Positions 1-9,285 of a stretch of DNA of 34,325 nt are shown here, piece after piece. The stretch covers positions 1 to 34,325 of the forward strand of contig SIBF01000027.1 in assembly GCA_009695275.1 (NCBI GenBank), written 5' to 3'. Numbering within the stretch: the stretch's first letter is position 1; each line of letters starts with the position of its first letter. The notes beneath the pieces are model-generated. The model was given only the letters and a program-made list of their open reading frames with translations, did not search any database and was not told where the DNA came from. The position numbers and the translations under genes were made by a program. This stretch comes from Pedosphaera sp. GTDB lineage: Bacteria > Verrucomicrobiota > Verrucomicrobiia > Limisphaerales > F1-12-MAGs170.

Positions 1-143
1 TGGGGCGTGCCATGGGCCGATTCCCACTGTTGCAGTTGCGCTTGGTCGCTTGGACTCAGCAGGATCGGAAAACTCGGCTTACGCATGCAGGAAACTCAAC
101 CATAGTTGCGAGCATACGTAAATCTATTTAAGAGACACTACAC
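1..143 (-). mobile_element. 5' end of an IS630-family-like insertion sequence, with the transposase N-terminus running off the left edge
   Basis: The reverse complement of 1..86 reads ATG CGT AAG CCG AGT TTT... = MRKPSFPILLSPSDQAQLQQWESAHGTP, resembling the N-terminal helix-turn-helix start of IS630-type transposases (PIxLSxxxxxxLxxWxxxxxTPQ). The putative element end (gtgtagtgtctctt on the minus strand) abuts a TA at 144-145. Confidence 0.6.
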
Positions 144-533
144 TAGCTGGGATGGTCCATTTTCATTTGGTATGAAATAGAGAGTGTAGGCGCCGGCAGG
201 AATGGTTTTTCCACCGGCCACGATCGCTCTCGTCGTCATCAATAGCGTGGATTCATCCGCTCCCTTGCGCCAAGCATGTCCGTACGGCACCAACTTTCCC
301 CATATCTTACGAGTCTCGCCTGTCTCTGGATCCTTTGAATAGGGCCGTCCGTAAACAATTGTGATCCGCGTTCCAATTCTCGTGGAATCGTGAGGCCCAA
401 TGAGTGCGGTGTAGGTTACGTGTGGACTTGTGCGTTCAATGAAAGTGGTTTTTAGGATTTTCTGTTCAGGAGCACTGAGTGTGACAATCCAAGTCACCGC
501 AAAGAAACAAAGTGCAATGGTGGCTTTTTTCAT
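138..533 (-). pseudogene. DUF2911-family protein, 3' truncated by the adjacent insertion element
   Basis: Signal-like N-terminus MKKATIALCFFAVTWIVTLS, then DUF2911-like text: RITIVYGRPYSKDPETGETRKIWGKLVPYGHAWRKGADESTLLMTTRAIVAGGKTIPAGAYTLYFIPNENGPSQLV*. The stop falls in the putative IS end. Confidence 0.65.
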
Positions 534-853
534 GGTCGTCGCGAGTTTGTTGTTTGGTTTCGAAAAACGGGTCAGGAACGGGTCACTCCCCACTCTTGAC
601 ACAGGTTGGGGGCGGATTCGTGGTCGGGTTGAGCGGGGTCATGCAAGAGTTGGTTGGCCACAGGTCTCCATGGCGGGGCGGTCCTGAGTATTTGGCAATG
701 CATGGTGTTGGGTCGATCAATCTCTCAGCGATGGCATGGGTCGATCCGTTCACGCCGTCATCGGGTTCATGGCGTTTTACTCTGCACCGGAATTCAGGAT
801 GCGCAACACTCCTGACATCAAACTCCTGACCACCGCTGATCATGGATTGCGGC

Positions 854-990
854 CGATCCGCGTGCCGAAGGCAATTCGCGACGAGAAATGGGTGCCCGCG
901 TCGGCGGGAGGTGATTTTCGGACCAAAACTGTCCTCCCGCGTCGGCGGATGGAGGTTTTTCGACAAAAATTTACTTCCCGCGTCGGCGGG
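854..990. repeat. Short tandem array with 41-bp period and hairpin core CCCGC-GTCG-GCGGG
   Basis: Cores cccgcgtcggcgg start at 895, 936 and 977 (exactly 41 bp apart). A more degenerate unit lies just upstream (~857 tccgcgtgccgaagg). The inter-core sequence is also related between units. Confidence 0.8.
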
Positions 991-1258
991 AAGTGGCCTC
1001 CACACGAGTAGCGTGGGGCAGCGGTGTCCCCACCGCGCCGTGGCGTTGGGTGGATGCGGAAGTCCATTCGACGTTCGCGGCGGGCTGAGGACAGGGCCAC
1101 GCCCTGCCGGTCGGTTCAACGGGAGCTGCCACCTCCAACTTTCGGACGCGCATCGGGGCGATGAACCAGGGCGGGAGAGGATGTCTTCCCTCTCGCTTCC
1201 AAAAAAGAGCCGGTTACTGGGCAGGGAACACTTCCAAGAATTGGACATGAATCGAGGC

Positions 1259-1690
1259 CATGAACCTCGGAGGGACGAGTTACAGGAGTCCCTGACTGAA
1301 ATCGAGCATGGATCTCAGAATGGGCCTCGTGTAACTCGGCCCTCCGATGCTGACTCCGAGACAGGCGTTTCATGGGGAGCCTCCACGATCTCCAAATCGC
1401 GCATGGGGACCATGAACTTCGGAAGGACGAGTTACAGGAGTCCCTGACTGAAATCGAGCATGGATCTCAGAATGGGCCTCATGTAACTCGGCCCTCCGAT
1501 GCTGACTCCGAGCAGGCGGTTCATGGGGAGCCTCCACGATCTCCAAATCGCGCATGGGGACCATGAACTTCGGAAGGATGAGTTACACGAGTCCCCATCT
1601 GGAATTGGTCGCCTTTGAGAGAGTGGGCCTCCTGAAACTCGGCCCTTCGATGCTGACTCCGAGGCCGGCGTTTCATGGAGAGGGAGTAAC
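1259..1690. repeat. Three ~151-bp tandem repeats (two near-identical, one diverged)
   Basis: catgaac(c/t)tcgg(a/g)agga(c/t)gagttaca(g/c)gagtcc recurs at 1259, 1411 and 1562. The first two units share nearly all bases; the third diverges in the middle. Confidence 0.85.
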
Positions 1691-1925
1691 GCCACGCTTT
1701 GCAGCGCTTTTGTTTGGTATGCGTAAGCTCTGGTCACGAAAGCAAAATGGCTTGAAATGCAAGTCAACCATCCGGTAGTTGATAGCGTCCAATCCAGCAG
1801 GCGCAGCTTGAACTTGTTCCCTTGAGGAGCGAGGCTGCGTCTCAGAGTTTGTGGTACGTCGGGGGAATTCACGCGGCAAAAGGCAAAGTGACGACGGTTG
1901 TTGCGTGCGGCTGATTAGGCAGCTT

Positions 1926-3317
1926 ATGGCGGCTTCTGAACACGGCGAGTCCAGGGTCACGCGGCGCGAATTCCTCATGGGGTCCGCGGCAATCGCGGCG
2001 TCCATAGCCGGGACGAGCCTCTCGCAGGCAGAGACGAACCCGGCAGGCGATTCCAAACCCGAAGCGCTCCTTTTCCTCCTTCCACTGCTCTCGTGCCCGA
2101 CAGAAACATCGATTCGCATCACCGCGCTCAACGACAAGCAGCCAATGGAAGCCGTGGTCGAATTGCGCAAGGAGGGTGCGCAGGAATGGGAACGCAAAAA
2201 ACCTGTCTTGAAGCTTGCGGCTTACGAGATCCTCAACTGGACCGTGAAGGATCTCTCCCGCGCGACTCGATATGAGTATCGGATCTTGCTCAAGCAGGGA
2301 ACGGATGAAACCTGGCGACCGGCGGCTGGTGGCACCTTCAGGACCCAAAGGAAAGGCCCCGCGAGCTATACCGCAGTTCTGATAACCGACCCACACACGG
2401 GATCGTTTCCCGCAGGCAGCGGACCCGTCCTCACACTCGACAAGGTCGTCCAGAATGCTTCTCGCGCGAAGCCGGAGTTCGTTCTGGACCTTGGAGACAA
2501 TGTTGCCTGGCCAGGCTCACGGGAATTTCCACAGAAGGATCCCAACGGGGCCATGAATGCCTACGCGCGATACCGCCGGCAGATCGGGCCGCTCTCGATC
2601 AATGCTCCTCACTTCGCCATCGTCGGGAACTGGGGGGGAGAGAACGGTAAATTTCCCGAGAAGAGCATCGAGATCGTGGCCGCCGTTCGCCGATCATTGC
2701 TGCCGGCTCCTGACCACAAGACGTATCCACAAGGCGGCAGTGAAAGAGAGGATTATTACGCGTTCACATGGGGCGATGCGCTCTATGTCATGCTGAACAT
2801 TCAAACCTATTCCAAGCCTTCCAATCCTGAGGGTCTCCCGAGTCTCATGGCGGATGTGAACCAGATTACTGAATGGACGCTGGGCGAAAAGCAAATGGCC
2901 TGGTTTGAAACCACGTTGAAGAATGCAACTGAACGCTTCCGATTCGTATGCATGCATCATCCTGCGGGAGGCAACGCGGGTGATCCGATGAACACCTTGT
3001 ATGGACGTGGCGGTGCGCGTGCCTGGAATACGGGAGAGCAGGTCAGAATTCACGCCTTGATGAAGAAGCATAAGGTTCAGATCTTCTTTTATGGGCATGA
3101 TCATGTCTTCGTGGATGACGTCGTTGAGGGGATTCACTACACCTTGCCCGGAAGCTGTGGTGCCCCGTGGAAATTCACCAAAGCAGAAACCGGCTATGAA
3201 CGTTTCTGGCCCGATTCCGGTCACGCGCAATTGGACGTAACTCCCGAAAAAGCGACCGTTACCTTCATCAACCTCGAAGGCAAAGTTCTTCACAATTTCT
3301 CCGTCCTTCCCGTTTAG
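1926..3317 (+). CDS. Tat-exported metallophosphoesterase, purple-acid-phosphatase-like
   Basis: Twin-arginine signal TRREFLMGSAAIAASIAG; metallophosphoesterase motifs FVLDLGDNVAWP, FAIVGNWGGENG, FVCMHHP and IFFYGHDHVF. Confidence 0.85.
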   Translation: MAASEHGESRVTRREFLMGSAAIAASIAGTSLSQAETNPAGDSKPEALLFLLPLLSCPTETSIRITALNDKQPMEAVVELRKEGAQEWERKKPVLKLAAYEILNWTVKDLSRATRYEYRILLKQGTDETWRPAAGGTFRTQRKGPASYTAVLITDPHTGSFPAGSGPVLTLDKVVQNASRAKPEFVLDLGDNVAWPGSREFPQKDPNGAMNAYARYRRQIGPLSINAPHFAIVGNWGGENGKFPEKSIEIVAAVRRSLLPAPDHKTYPQGGSEREDYYAFTWGDALYVMLNIQTYSKPSNPEGLPSLMADVNQITEWTLGEKQMAWFETTLKNATERFRFVCMHHPAGGNAGDPMNTLYGRGGARAWNTGEQVRIHALMKKHKVQIFFYGHDHVFVDDVVEGIHYTLPGSCGAPWKFTKAETGYERFWPDSGHAQLDVTPEKATVTFINLEGKVLHNFSVLPV

Positions 3318-3330
3318 GAGCGCGCATCAG

Positions 3331-3480
3331 ATGAAAAAAAGCCTCCACGACCTTGAAACCGTCTGTGAGGAGAGCAGTCATTTGAAGGCATGGGCGGCCA
3401 ACTGCTTGGCGCTGACAGGTTTTCCCGGAATTCGGGCGCGATATGACATTCTCACCAGAGCAAACGAAATCGATAGTTGA
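3331..3480 (+). CDS. Possible 49-aa small ORF overlapping the cysQ start
   Basis: ATG at 3331 preceded by AGGAG; translates [49 protein letters not shown]; it overlaps the cysQ ATG at 3443. No family recognised. Confidence 0.3.
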   Translation: MKKSLHDLETVCEESSHLKAWAANCLALTGFPGIRARYDILTRANEIDS

Positions 3481-4294
3481 GAAGCTTTGCCTCCTGGCTG
3501 AAAAAGCGGGCGCGGAAGCAATGCGGTTCTACAAGGGTGGCGTGTCCGTCACTTTGAAGGATGATTCGTCGCCGCTCACCAATGCCGATCGTGCTTCTCA
3601 TGACTATCTGATGAGATTTCTTCCCGGCTTGATTTCTGACGTTCCGGTCATTTCCGAGGAATCACAGGATCCAACACACGGCCTCGCGGATGCGGATGGG
3701 CGTTTCTGGCTGGTGGACCCTTTGGATGGCACGAAGGAGTTTCTCAAAGGCACGGGTGAGTTCACGGTCAACATTGCTCTGATCGAGCGGGGACGGCCCG
3801 TGCTTGGCGTGGTCCACGCCCCAGCAATTGGACTGACCTACTTTGCGGATTTGGAGAACGGAGCGTTTCGACAGGAGAACAATGAGGCACCTACGCCTAT
3901 CCGTTCCCAACGCTCCAATCTTGAGTGTCTCAGAGTTGTTGCGAGTAAGGATCATGCCGGCCCACTCGTCCAAAAGATGCTGTCTCACATCCCCAACGCC
4001 GAGCTGAAATCGATGGGAAGCTCGCTCAAGTTTTGCCTCGTTGCTGAAGGAAGCGCGGACATTTACCTGCGAGATGTTCCCACGATGGAATGGGACACGG
4101 CGGCGGCTCAGTGCATCGTTGAAGCGGCGGGCGGCAGGGTATGCACGCTGGATGGCAATCCGCTTCGCTACGGCAAACCGGGATTGAAAAATCCGGCGAT
4201 CATCACCATCGGCGATTCAAATCTGGAGTGGACAAAGCTGCTCGATTCCAATTTATTGACACCCAGTCCTTGGTCCACTGATTCCAAAGCCTGA
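3443..4294 (+). CDS. cysQ: 3'(2'),5'-bisphosphate nucleotidase (inositol monophosphatase superfamily)
   Basis: [46 protein letters not shown] and [17 protein letters not shown] are CysQ/IMPase motifs. Confidence 0.92.
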   Translation: MTFSPEQTKSIVEKLCLLAEKAGAEAMRFYKGGVSVTLKDDSSPLTNADRASHDYLMRFLPGLISDVPVISEESQDPTHGLADADGRFWLVDPLDGTKEFLKGTGEFTVNIALIERGRPVLGVVHAPAIGLTYFADLENGAFRQENNEAPTPIRSQRSNLECLRVVASKDHAGPLVQKMLSHIPNAELKSMGSSLKFCLVAEGSADIYLRDVPTMEWDTAAAQCIVEAAGGRVCTLDGNPLRYGKPGLKNPAIITIGDSNLEWTKLLDSNLLTPSPWSTDSKA

Positions 4295-4329
4295 CAACCT
4301 GTCATACGATCGCTGACCGACCGCCTCGC

Positions 4330-5142
4330 ATGGACCACCTTTCCAAACTCGAAAGCCAAAGCGTCTATATCCTGCGCGAAGCGCATAACAAGTTTGAGCA
4401 CCTAGCGATGCTCTGGAGCATCGGCAAGGATTCCACGGTGCTACTCTGGCTGGCGCGGAAGGCGTTCTTCGGGCATGTGCCATTCCCGCTTGTCCACATT
4501 GATACCAGTTACAAAATCCCGTCGATGATCGAGTACCGCGACAAGCTGGTGCGCGAGTGGGGGCTCAATCTCGTCGTCGGCAGAAACGAGCCGGTGCTCC
4601 GGAGCGGCGTCACTTATCCGAATGGCAAGGCGACGCGCGTCGCGTGCTGCGGCACGCTCAAGAAGGACGCGCTCAAGCAGGTGCTCGATCAGCTCGGATT
4701 TACCGGCCTTATTGTTGGCGTGAGGCGTGACGAAGAACCGACTCGAGCCAAGGAACGTTACTTCAGTCCGCGCAACAAGCACATGGAATGGAACGTGGAA
4801 GACCAGCCGCCCGAGCTTTGGGACCAGTTCAAAACGGAGTTCGAGCCCGGCGCGCACATCCGGGTTCATCCGCTCTTGCACTGGACCGAGCTGAACATTT
4901 GGGAATACATCGAGCGCGAAAACATTCCGATGATCCCGCTCTATTTTGCCAATGCAGAGGGCATGCGGTATCGGAGTCTGGGTTGCGCGCCCTGCACATT
5001 TCCGATTCACTCGAACGCCCGGACAGTTCGGGAAATCATCGAGGAGTTGCGTACAACCCGCGTGCCGGAACGAGGTGGACGCGCCCAGGACAAAGAAAGT
5101 GAGGACGCTTTCGAGAAACTACGCCGGGACGGATATATGTAA
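4330..5142 (+). CDS. cysD: Sulfate adenylyltransferase subunit 2
   Basis: [52 protein letters not shown] and [14 protein letters not shown] match CysD. Confidence 0.95.
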   Translation: MDHLSKLESQSVYILREAHNKFEHLAMLWSIGKDSTVLLWLARKAFFGHVPFPLVHIDTSYKIPSMIEYRDKLVREWGLNLVVGRNEPVLRSGVTYPNGKATRVACCGTLKKDALKQVLDQLGFTGLIVGVRRDEEPTRAKERYFSPRNKHMEWNVEDQPPELWDQFKTEFEPGAHIRVHPLLHWTELNIWEYIERENIPMIPLYFANAEGMRYRSLGCAPCTFPIHSNARTVREIIEELRTTRVPERGGRAQDKESEDAFEKLRRDGYM

Positions 5143-5228
5143 CCCGGAGGTGCTGGCGCGTAACCTGCGATGACCTGCGGAACCGTCCCGTTTTTCACCA
5201 GCACCCGCGCTTCCAAGTACACCTGCTT

Positions 5229-7262
5229 ATGCCCGCCAACCCCATCGAAACCCAATCGGTCGAAGCGATCAGCGAGTCTCCGCAGCCGCAAGTTGCGTGC
5301 GCTGGGACCAACACGGCGACACCTCCGCAAACGGCGGCTCAACAGTTGAAGATCGTGATTGTAGGTCATGTGGACCACGGCAAGTCCACCTTGATCGGGC
5401 GATTGCTGCACGACAGCGGTTCGCTTCCTGAGGGAAGATTGGAGCAACTGCGTCAAGCGTCGGCGCGTCGTGGCGCTCCTTTCGAGTGGGCAAATCTGAT
5501 GGATTCGCTCCAGGCGGAGCGGGATCAAAACATCTCGATCGAAACGACCCAGATTTGGTTTCGCACCAGAGTGCGCGAGTACGTCATCATCGATGCACCC
5601 GGGCACAAGGAGTTTCTCAAGAACATGGTGACGGGTGCTGCGAGTGCGGACGCGGCCCTCCTGCTGGTCGATGCCCACGAAGGAATTCAGGAGAATTCCC
5701 GGCGGCACGCATACCTGCTGCACCTCCTTGGGATTCGGCAGCTCGTAGTGCTGGTGAACAAGATGGACCTGGTGCGATACGACCAGGAGGTTTATGCACG
5801 AATCGTTTCGGAATACTCCCAATGGATGCGATCTGTCGGACTTGTATCGCTGGCTTTCATACCCATTTCTGCGAAGCAGGGGGACAATTTGACCAGCCGT
5901 AGTCCGTCCCTGCATTGGTGGACTGGACCAACGGTGATGGAGGCGCTCGACAGTCTCAAGCCGCACACCGCTCCCGAGAATTTGCCTCTGCGTTTTGTGG
6001 TGCAGGACGTCTATCGTTTCGACGCGCGACGCATTATCGCCGGCCGCATCGAAGCCGGCAGGCTAAAGACAGGAGACCGCGTGTTTTTTTCTCCCGGCGG
6101 CAAGTCCAGTGAAGTCAAATCGATTGAGCGGTGGGCCAGCGCACCGAAGAATATCGCCGAAGCCGGAGAGAGCATCGGCATCACCTTGACCGAGCAGATA
6201 TTCGTCGAACGCGGTGCCATAGCAGCCCATGTCGAGTCGCCGCCCTACGAACTCACGCGGCTCAAGGCCCGGCTGTTCTGGATGGGTCGCCGTCCACTTC
6301 GATTGGGCTGCCCTTACCGTATCAAGCTGGCCGCACAGGAGGCCGAATGTGAGATCGAGCGCATCGAAAGAGTCCTTGATGCATCCACCCTTGCCACCGT
6401 TGGCACACCAGGCGAGGTCTCGAAGGTTGATCGGCATGAAGTAGGAGAGGTCATCATCCGCGCTCGAAAGCCGCTCGCATTTGATTTGGCGGAGGAAATC
6501 GTGTCCACCGGCCGGTTTGTAATTGTGGACGGGCTGGATGTCGCAGGTGGCGGCATTGTCATTCCCGACGCGTATCCGCGGATTCGCCACGACACTCAGC
6601 AAAAGAGCGAACATATCTATTGGACTCATGGGAAGGTCACCACTCAACAGCGGGAGACCCGGAGTGGGCACCCAGGTTGCGTGCTCTGGCTGACGGGACT
6701 GTCCGCGTCTGGAAAATCCACCATCGCCACGGAGCTGGAGCGGCAGTTGTTCAACCGAGGCAATCAAGTCTGCGTGCTCGACGGCGATAACGTTCGCCAC
6801 GGCTTATGCTCGGATCTGGGCTTTTCCCCGGAAGACCGGACCGAGAACATCCGACGCATCGGCGAAGTCTCCAAACTGCTCGCGAGCTACGGGGTCATTT
6901 GCATCACGGCGTTCATTTCGCCTTACCGTGCCGATCGTGAACTGGTTCGGAAAATCATGCCGGAGGGTCGTTTCATCGAAGTTTACATCAATGCGCCAAT
7001 CCAAGTCTGCGAGGCCCGCGACCCGAAGGGCCTCTACGCGAAGGCCAGAGCGAACCAGATCAAGAACTTCACTGGAATTTCCGCACCCTACGAAGCCCCA
7101 GACCGTCCGGAGTTGGTACTGCGGACTGATCTCCTTGGTTGCGAGGAGTGTGTCTCCAGCATCATCGAATATCTGAATGCATGCGCGGAAGCATGGCGCT
7201 CCACCGATGGAAAAACACAAATGCCATCGGCAATCCTCCCGCCGTCACCATCCTCCCAATAA
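5229..7262 (+). CDS. cysNC: Bifunctional sulfate adenylyltransferase subunit 1 / APS kinase (CysN-CysC fusion)
   Basis: GTPase motifs [31 protein letters not shown] and VNKMDL; C-terminal APS kinase [44 protein letters not shown] and [12 protein letters not shown]. Confidence 0.95.
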   Translation: MPANPIETQSVEAISESPQPQVACAGTNTATPPQTAAQQLKIVIVGHVDHGKSTLIGRLLHDSGSLPEGRLEQLRQASARRGAPFEWANLMDSLQAERDQNISIETTQIWFRTRVREYVIIDAPGHKEFLKNMVTGAASADAALLLVDAHEGIQENSRRHAYLLHLLGIRQLVVLVNKMDLVRYDQEVYARIVSEYSQWMRSVGLVSLAFIPISAKQGDNLTSRSPSLHWWTGPTVMEALDSLKPHTAPENLPLRFVVQDVYRFDARRIIAGRIEAGRLKTGDRVFFSPGGKSSEVKSIERWASAPKNIAEAGESIGITLTEQIFVERGAIAAHVESPPYELTRLKARLFWMGRRPLRLGCPYRIKLAAQEAECEIERIERVLDASTLATVGTPGEVSKVDRHEVGEVIIRARKPLAFDLAEEIVSTGRFVIVDGLDVAGGGIVIPDAYPRIRHDTQQKSEHIYWTHGKVTTQQRETRSGHPGCVLWLTGLSASGKSTIATELERQLFNRGNQVCVLDGDNVRHGLCSDLGFSPEDRTENIRRIGEVSKLLASYGVICITAFISPYRADRELVRKIMPEGRFIEVYINAPIQVCEARDPKGLYAKARANQIKNFTGISAPYEAPDRPELVLRTDLLGCEECVSSIIEYLNACAEAWRSTDGKTQMPSAILPPSPSSQ

Positions 7263-7466
7263 CGGGCGGCACCGATTTTGACGGCTCGTCCACGTGGAAA
7301 CATCTCATCCTTTTTCCATGCCGAGCATCTTCCTGGTGCGGACTATAACCGCCACATTTTCATCCCAAGCTTCGGAGCTCGGCGGTGTTTAGTGTGATGA
7401 TCGCCGCGTTGGGCTGGCGAAAGCTTGGGGAGTGAATCTGTTCCTGCAATTTCAAATCAAATGTTA

Positions 7467-8120
7467 TCAGCCAAAAGCTATCCCAGTTCCCTTGTTTGCG
7501 GACTCCGCGCCGGCATTGGAGTTTTCCCCACCCGGCGGTTCATCCAATGTTGCGTTCGCGTCGGGGTGAGAATTGAGCGAAATTTGGCTCTTGCTTGGCA
7601 GTTCCATCTCTTCCGAATTCATTTGGACTGGACGCTCCAAAGCGGGCGACCGAACGCTCCAGCTGAGGCAAGTCACGACCGCTTCATCGTGGATGTAAGC
7701 TCTGAATTCTTCGAGATTGCGACTCGCGACGCCTTCGTTCCGGAATGTTCGCGCGAGTTCAACCCCAATCCGGTTCGCGTAAATGAAGAAGAACGTTTTT
7801 GAACGATGCTTTGCCCGGATGTGCTGCATCTTGTACAGGATGTCTTTCGTGGAACGGGATCGATTCTGGCATTCAATGAGGAAGTGCCGTGCCTCGTGCG
7901 GACGTTCTATCTTCACGCTGAAATCAGGCTTGAGCACCTCTCCATTCTGAAGTCTCAGCTTCGGCGTCGACTTGAAAGTAATCAGACCCCGTGAGATATC
8001 GTTCGCTTCCTCCAAAACCTTGCGTACTTGATTTTCAAAGTGGCGACCCTTCGCCGTATTTTGTGAATTTTTCAGACCAACGGAATTTTCAGGGACTCCA
8101 TGTGTTTGCATTCGATCCAC
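7467..8120 (-). CDS. Putative PD-(D/E)XK-fold nuclease-like protein
   Basis: GRHFENQVRKVLEE...LKPDFSVKIERPHEARHFLIECQNRSRSTKDILYKMQHIRAKHRSKTFFFIYAN: an acidic helix E, PDF and IECQ arrangement typical of PD-(D/E)XK cores. The start codon is uncertain. Confidence 0.5.
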   Translation of the reverse strand: MDRMQTHGVPENSVGLKNSQNTAKGRHFENQVRKVLEEANDISRGLITFKSTPKLRLQNGEVLKPDFSVKIERPHEARHFLIECQNRSRSTKDILYKMQHIRAKHRSKTFFFIYANRIGVELARTFRNEGVASRNLEEFRAYIHDEAVVTCLSWSVRSPALERPVQMNSEEMELPSKSQISLNSHPDANATLDEPPGGENSNAGAESANKGTGIAFG

Positions 8121-8500
8121 CTTTCACTGCGCGCTGGTTCACTCGATCTTGAATCGTTCCGGAGAGTACTCATACGCCGAGCACTCCCAAATCCACTGCC
8201 GACATTGTCGCGTCAATCGGAGTTGGTTTATCGGGTCTGAAATAAAGGCTACTTCCAAGTGTCCAGAAGTTTGGCACACTAATGCCAATCGATAGGCATT
8301 CCCCTTCTGCCGTGCGACAGCCTCTTCATTGCTCGTTAAGGTGAATGCCTGTCCTGGATGGTGGTCGATCGCCTTAACTTCACTTCATCTTCTCCGTGAT
8401 GTGAAAGGAGTCAGGGTTCTCGTGATCCTTCACACCGATGACGGCGCGAATGGCGGGGAAAAATGTCGCAAACGGCGTACAGTTGTTTGGCATAATCATC

Positions 8501-8935
8501 TTATGGTTGAACGTGCAATCCAGCGAGCCGGGCAAGTTTGGCTTGGCGCGTGTCGAAAGTGCAAAACTCGGTTGCACCCAACACCAATGCGGTCGCCACG
8601 TGCAGAACGTCCAAGCTGCGGCTGCCAATCGTTGGAGTGTGATGCTCCGCCAGACTTTCTGCTTCGCGAAGAAGTTTCCCCCAAAGATCAGGTGCGCGCA
8701 CCAAGAGACCAGTCACCAAATCCTGCTGGACCTCCTGCCACGCTGCCAAAGATTCCGAAGAGGTTAGTCGTTGTTGAAAGACGGCAAGGCTCAAGGCGTT
8801 TCGGAGTTCAATGCGGTGAAAAGTGGTGAAGTCAATTGGAAGAGGGTTCGCCTGACGCCAGGCATCTGCCTTGGGAGAGTTGGAGTCCGGGGCGTAAAGC
8901 GAAAAAAGGACGCTGGTATCAACGTAGATTTTCAC
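8501..8935 (-). CDS. PIN-domain toxin (VapC-like)
   Basis: MKIYVDTSVLFSLY, central E (FHRIELRNALSLAVF) and SRSLDVLHVATALVLGATEFCTFDTRQAKLARLAGL are PIN-domain acidic motifs. Confidence 0.85.
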   Translation of the reverse strand: MKIYVDTSVLFSLYAPDSNSPKADAWRQANPLPIDFTTFHRIELRNALSLAVFQQRLTSSESLAAWQEVQQDLVTGLLVRAPDLWGKLLREAESLAEHHTPTIGSRSLDVLHVATALVLGATEFCTFDTRQAKLARLAGLHVQP

Positions 8936-9165
8936 CAGCGCTCCTCGTCACGGCCAACCAGGACCATGTTTGGCAGTACTTTGTTGCCGAAAATTATTCG
9001 CCTGCGCGCCGCGTAGTCCGGAAGACTGATCGGCGCTCGAGTTGGCAATGCATCCTTCCTGGTGCCTTGTTGGTCCAAATAGATTTGCAACCACCGGGCA
9101 ATGGCCTGCGCATCGTGGAGGGACAATTGTTTCAATGCGGCCTCGATTTCAGTGGTCGTGCTCAT
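8932..9165 (-). CDS. Putative antitoxin partner of the PIN toxin
   Basis: 77-aa ORF directly upstream of, and overlapping by 4 bp with, the PIN gene; helical N-terminus MSTTTEIEAALKQLSLHDAQAIARWLQIYLDQQ. Confidence 0.65.
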   Translation of the reverse strand: MSTTTEIEAALKQLSLHDAQAIARWLQIYLDQQGTRKDALPTRAPISLPDYAARRRIIFGNKVLPNMVLVGRDEERW

Positions 9166-9285
9166 ACAGAATATTTAGAGGTGCCCGCAAAGCTTGCCAA
9201 TTCAAATTCTGATGTTGTGCCGGGTAGGTTCATTTTCGCGTAGCCGTCGAACACAAGGCTCGTATCCAGGACGCCCTCCCGTCGC

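Noticed and set aside
854-990. CRISPR-like array (regular 41-bp spacing)
   Set aside because: The inter-core segments are related to each other rather than unique spacers, there are only 3-4 units, the core is a short GC hairpin, and no cas genes are present.
583-1447. Long overlapping ORFs on both strands (221 aa minus, 201 aa plus)
   Set aside because: They lie across non-coding GC-rich repeats; peptides are Arg-rich, low-complexity and frame-rotating, typical of spurious ORFs.
5007-5966. 319-aa ORF antisense to cysD/cysNC
   Set aside because: Antisense artefact of GC-rich codon usage; the sense genes are unambiguous.
8329-8829. 166-aa plus-strand ORF and other ORFs opposite the PIN gene
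   Set aside because: Antisense to a well-supported PIN-domain CDS; no domain signal.
7467-9165. Calling the nuclease-like ORF plus VapBC a defence system
   Set aside because: Only one uncertain nuclease fold and a common toxin-antitoxin pair; no sensor, methylase or conserved association visible. Kept only as an accessory pocket.
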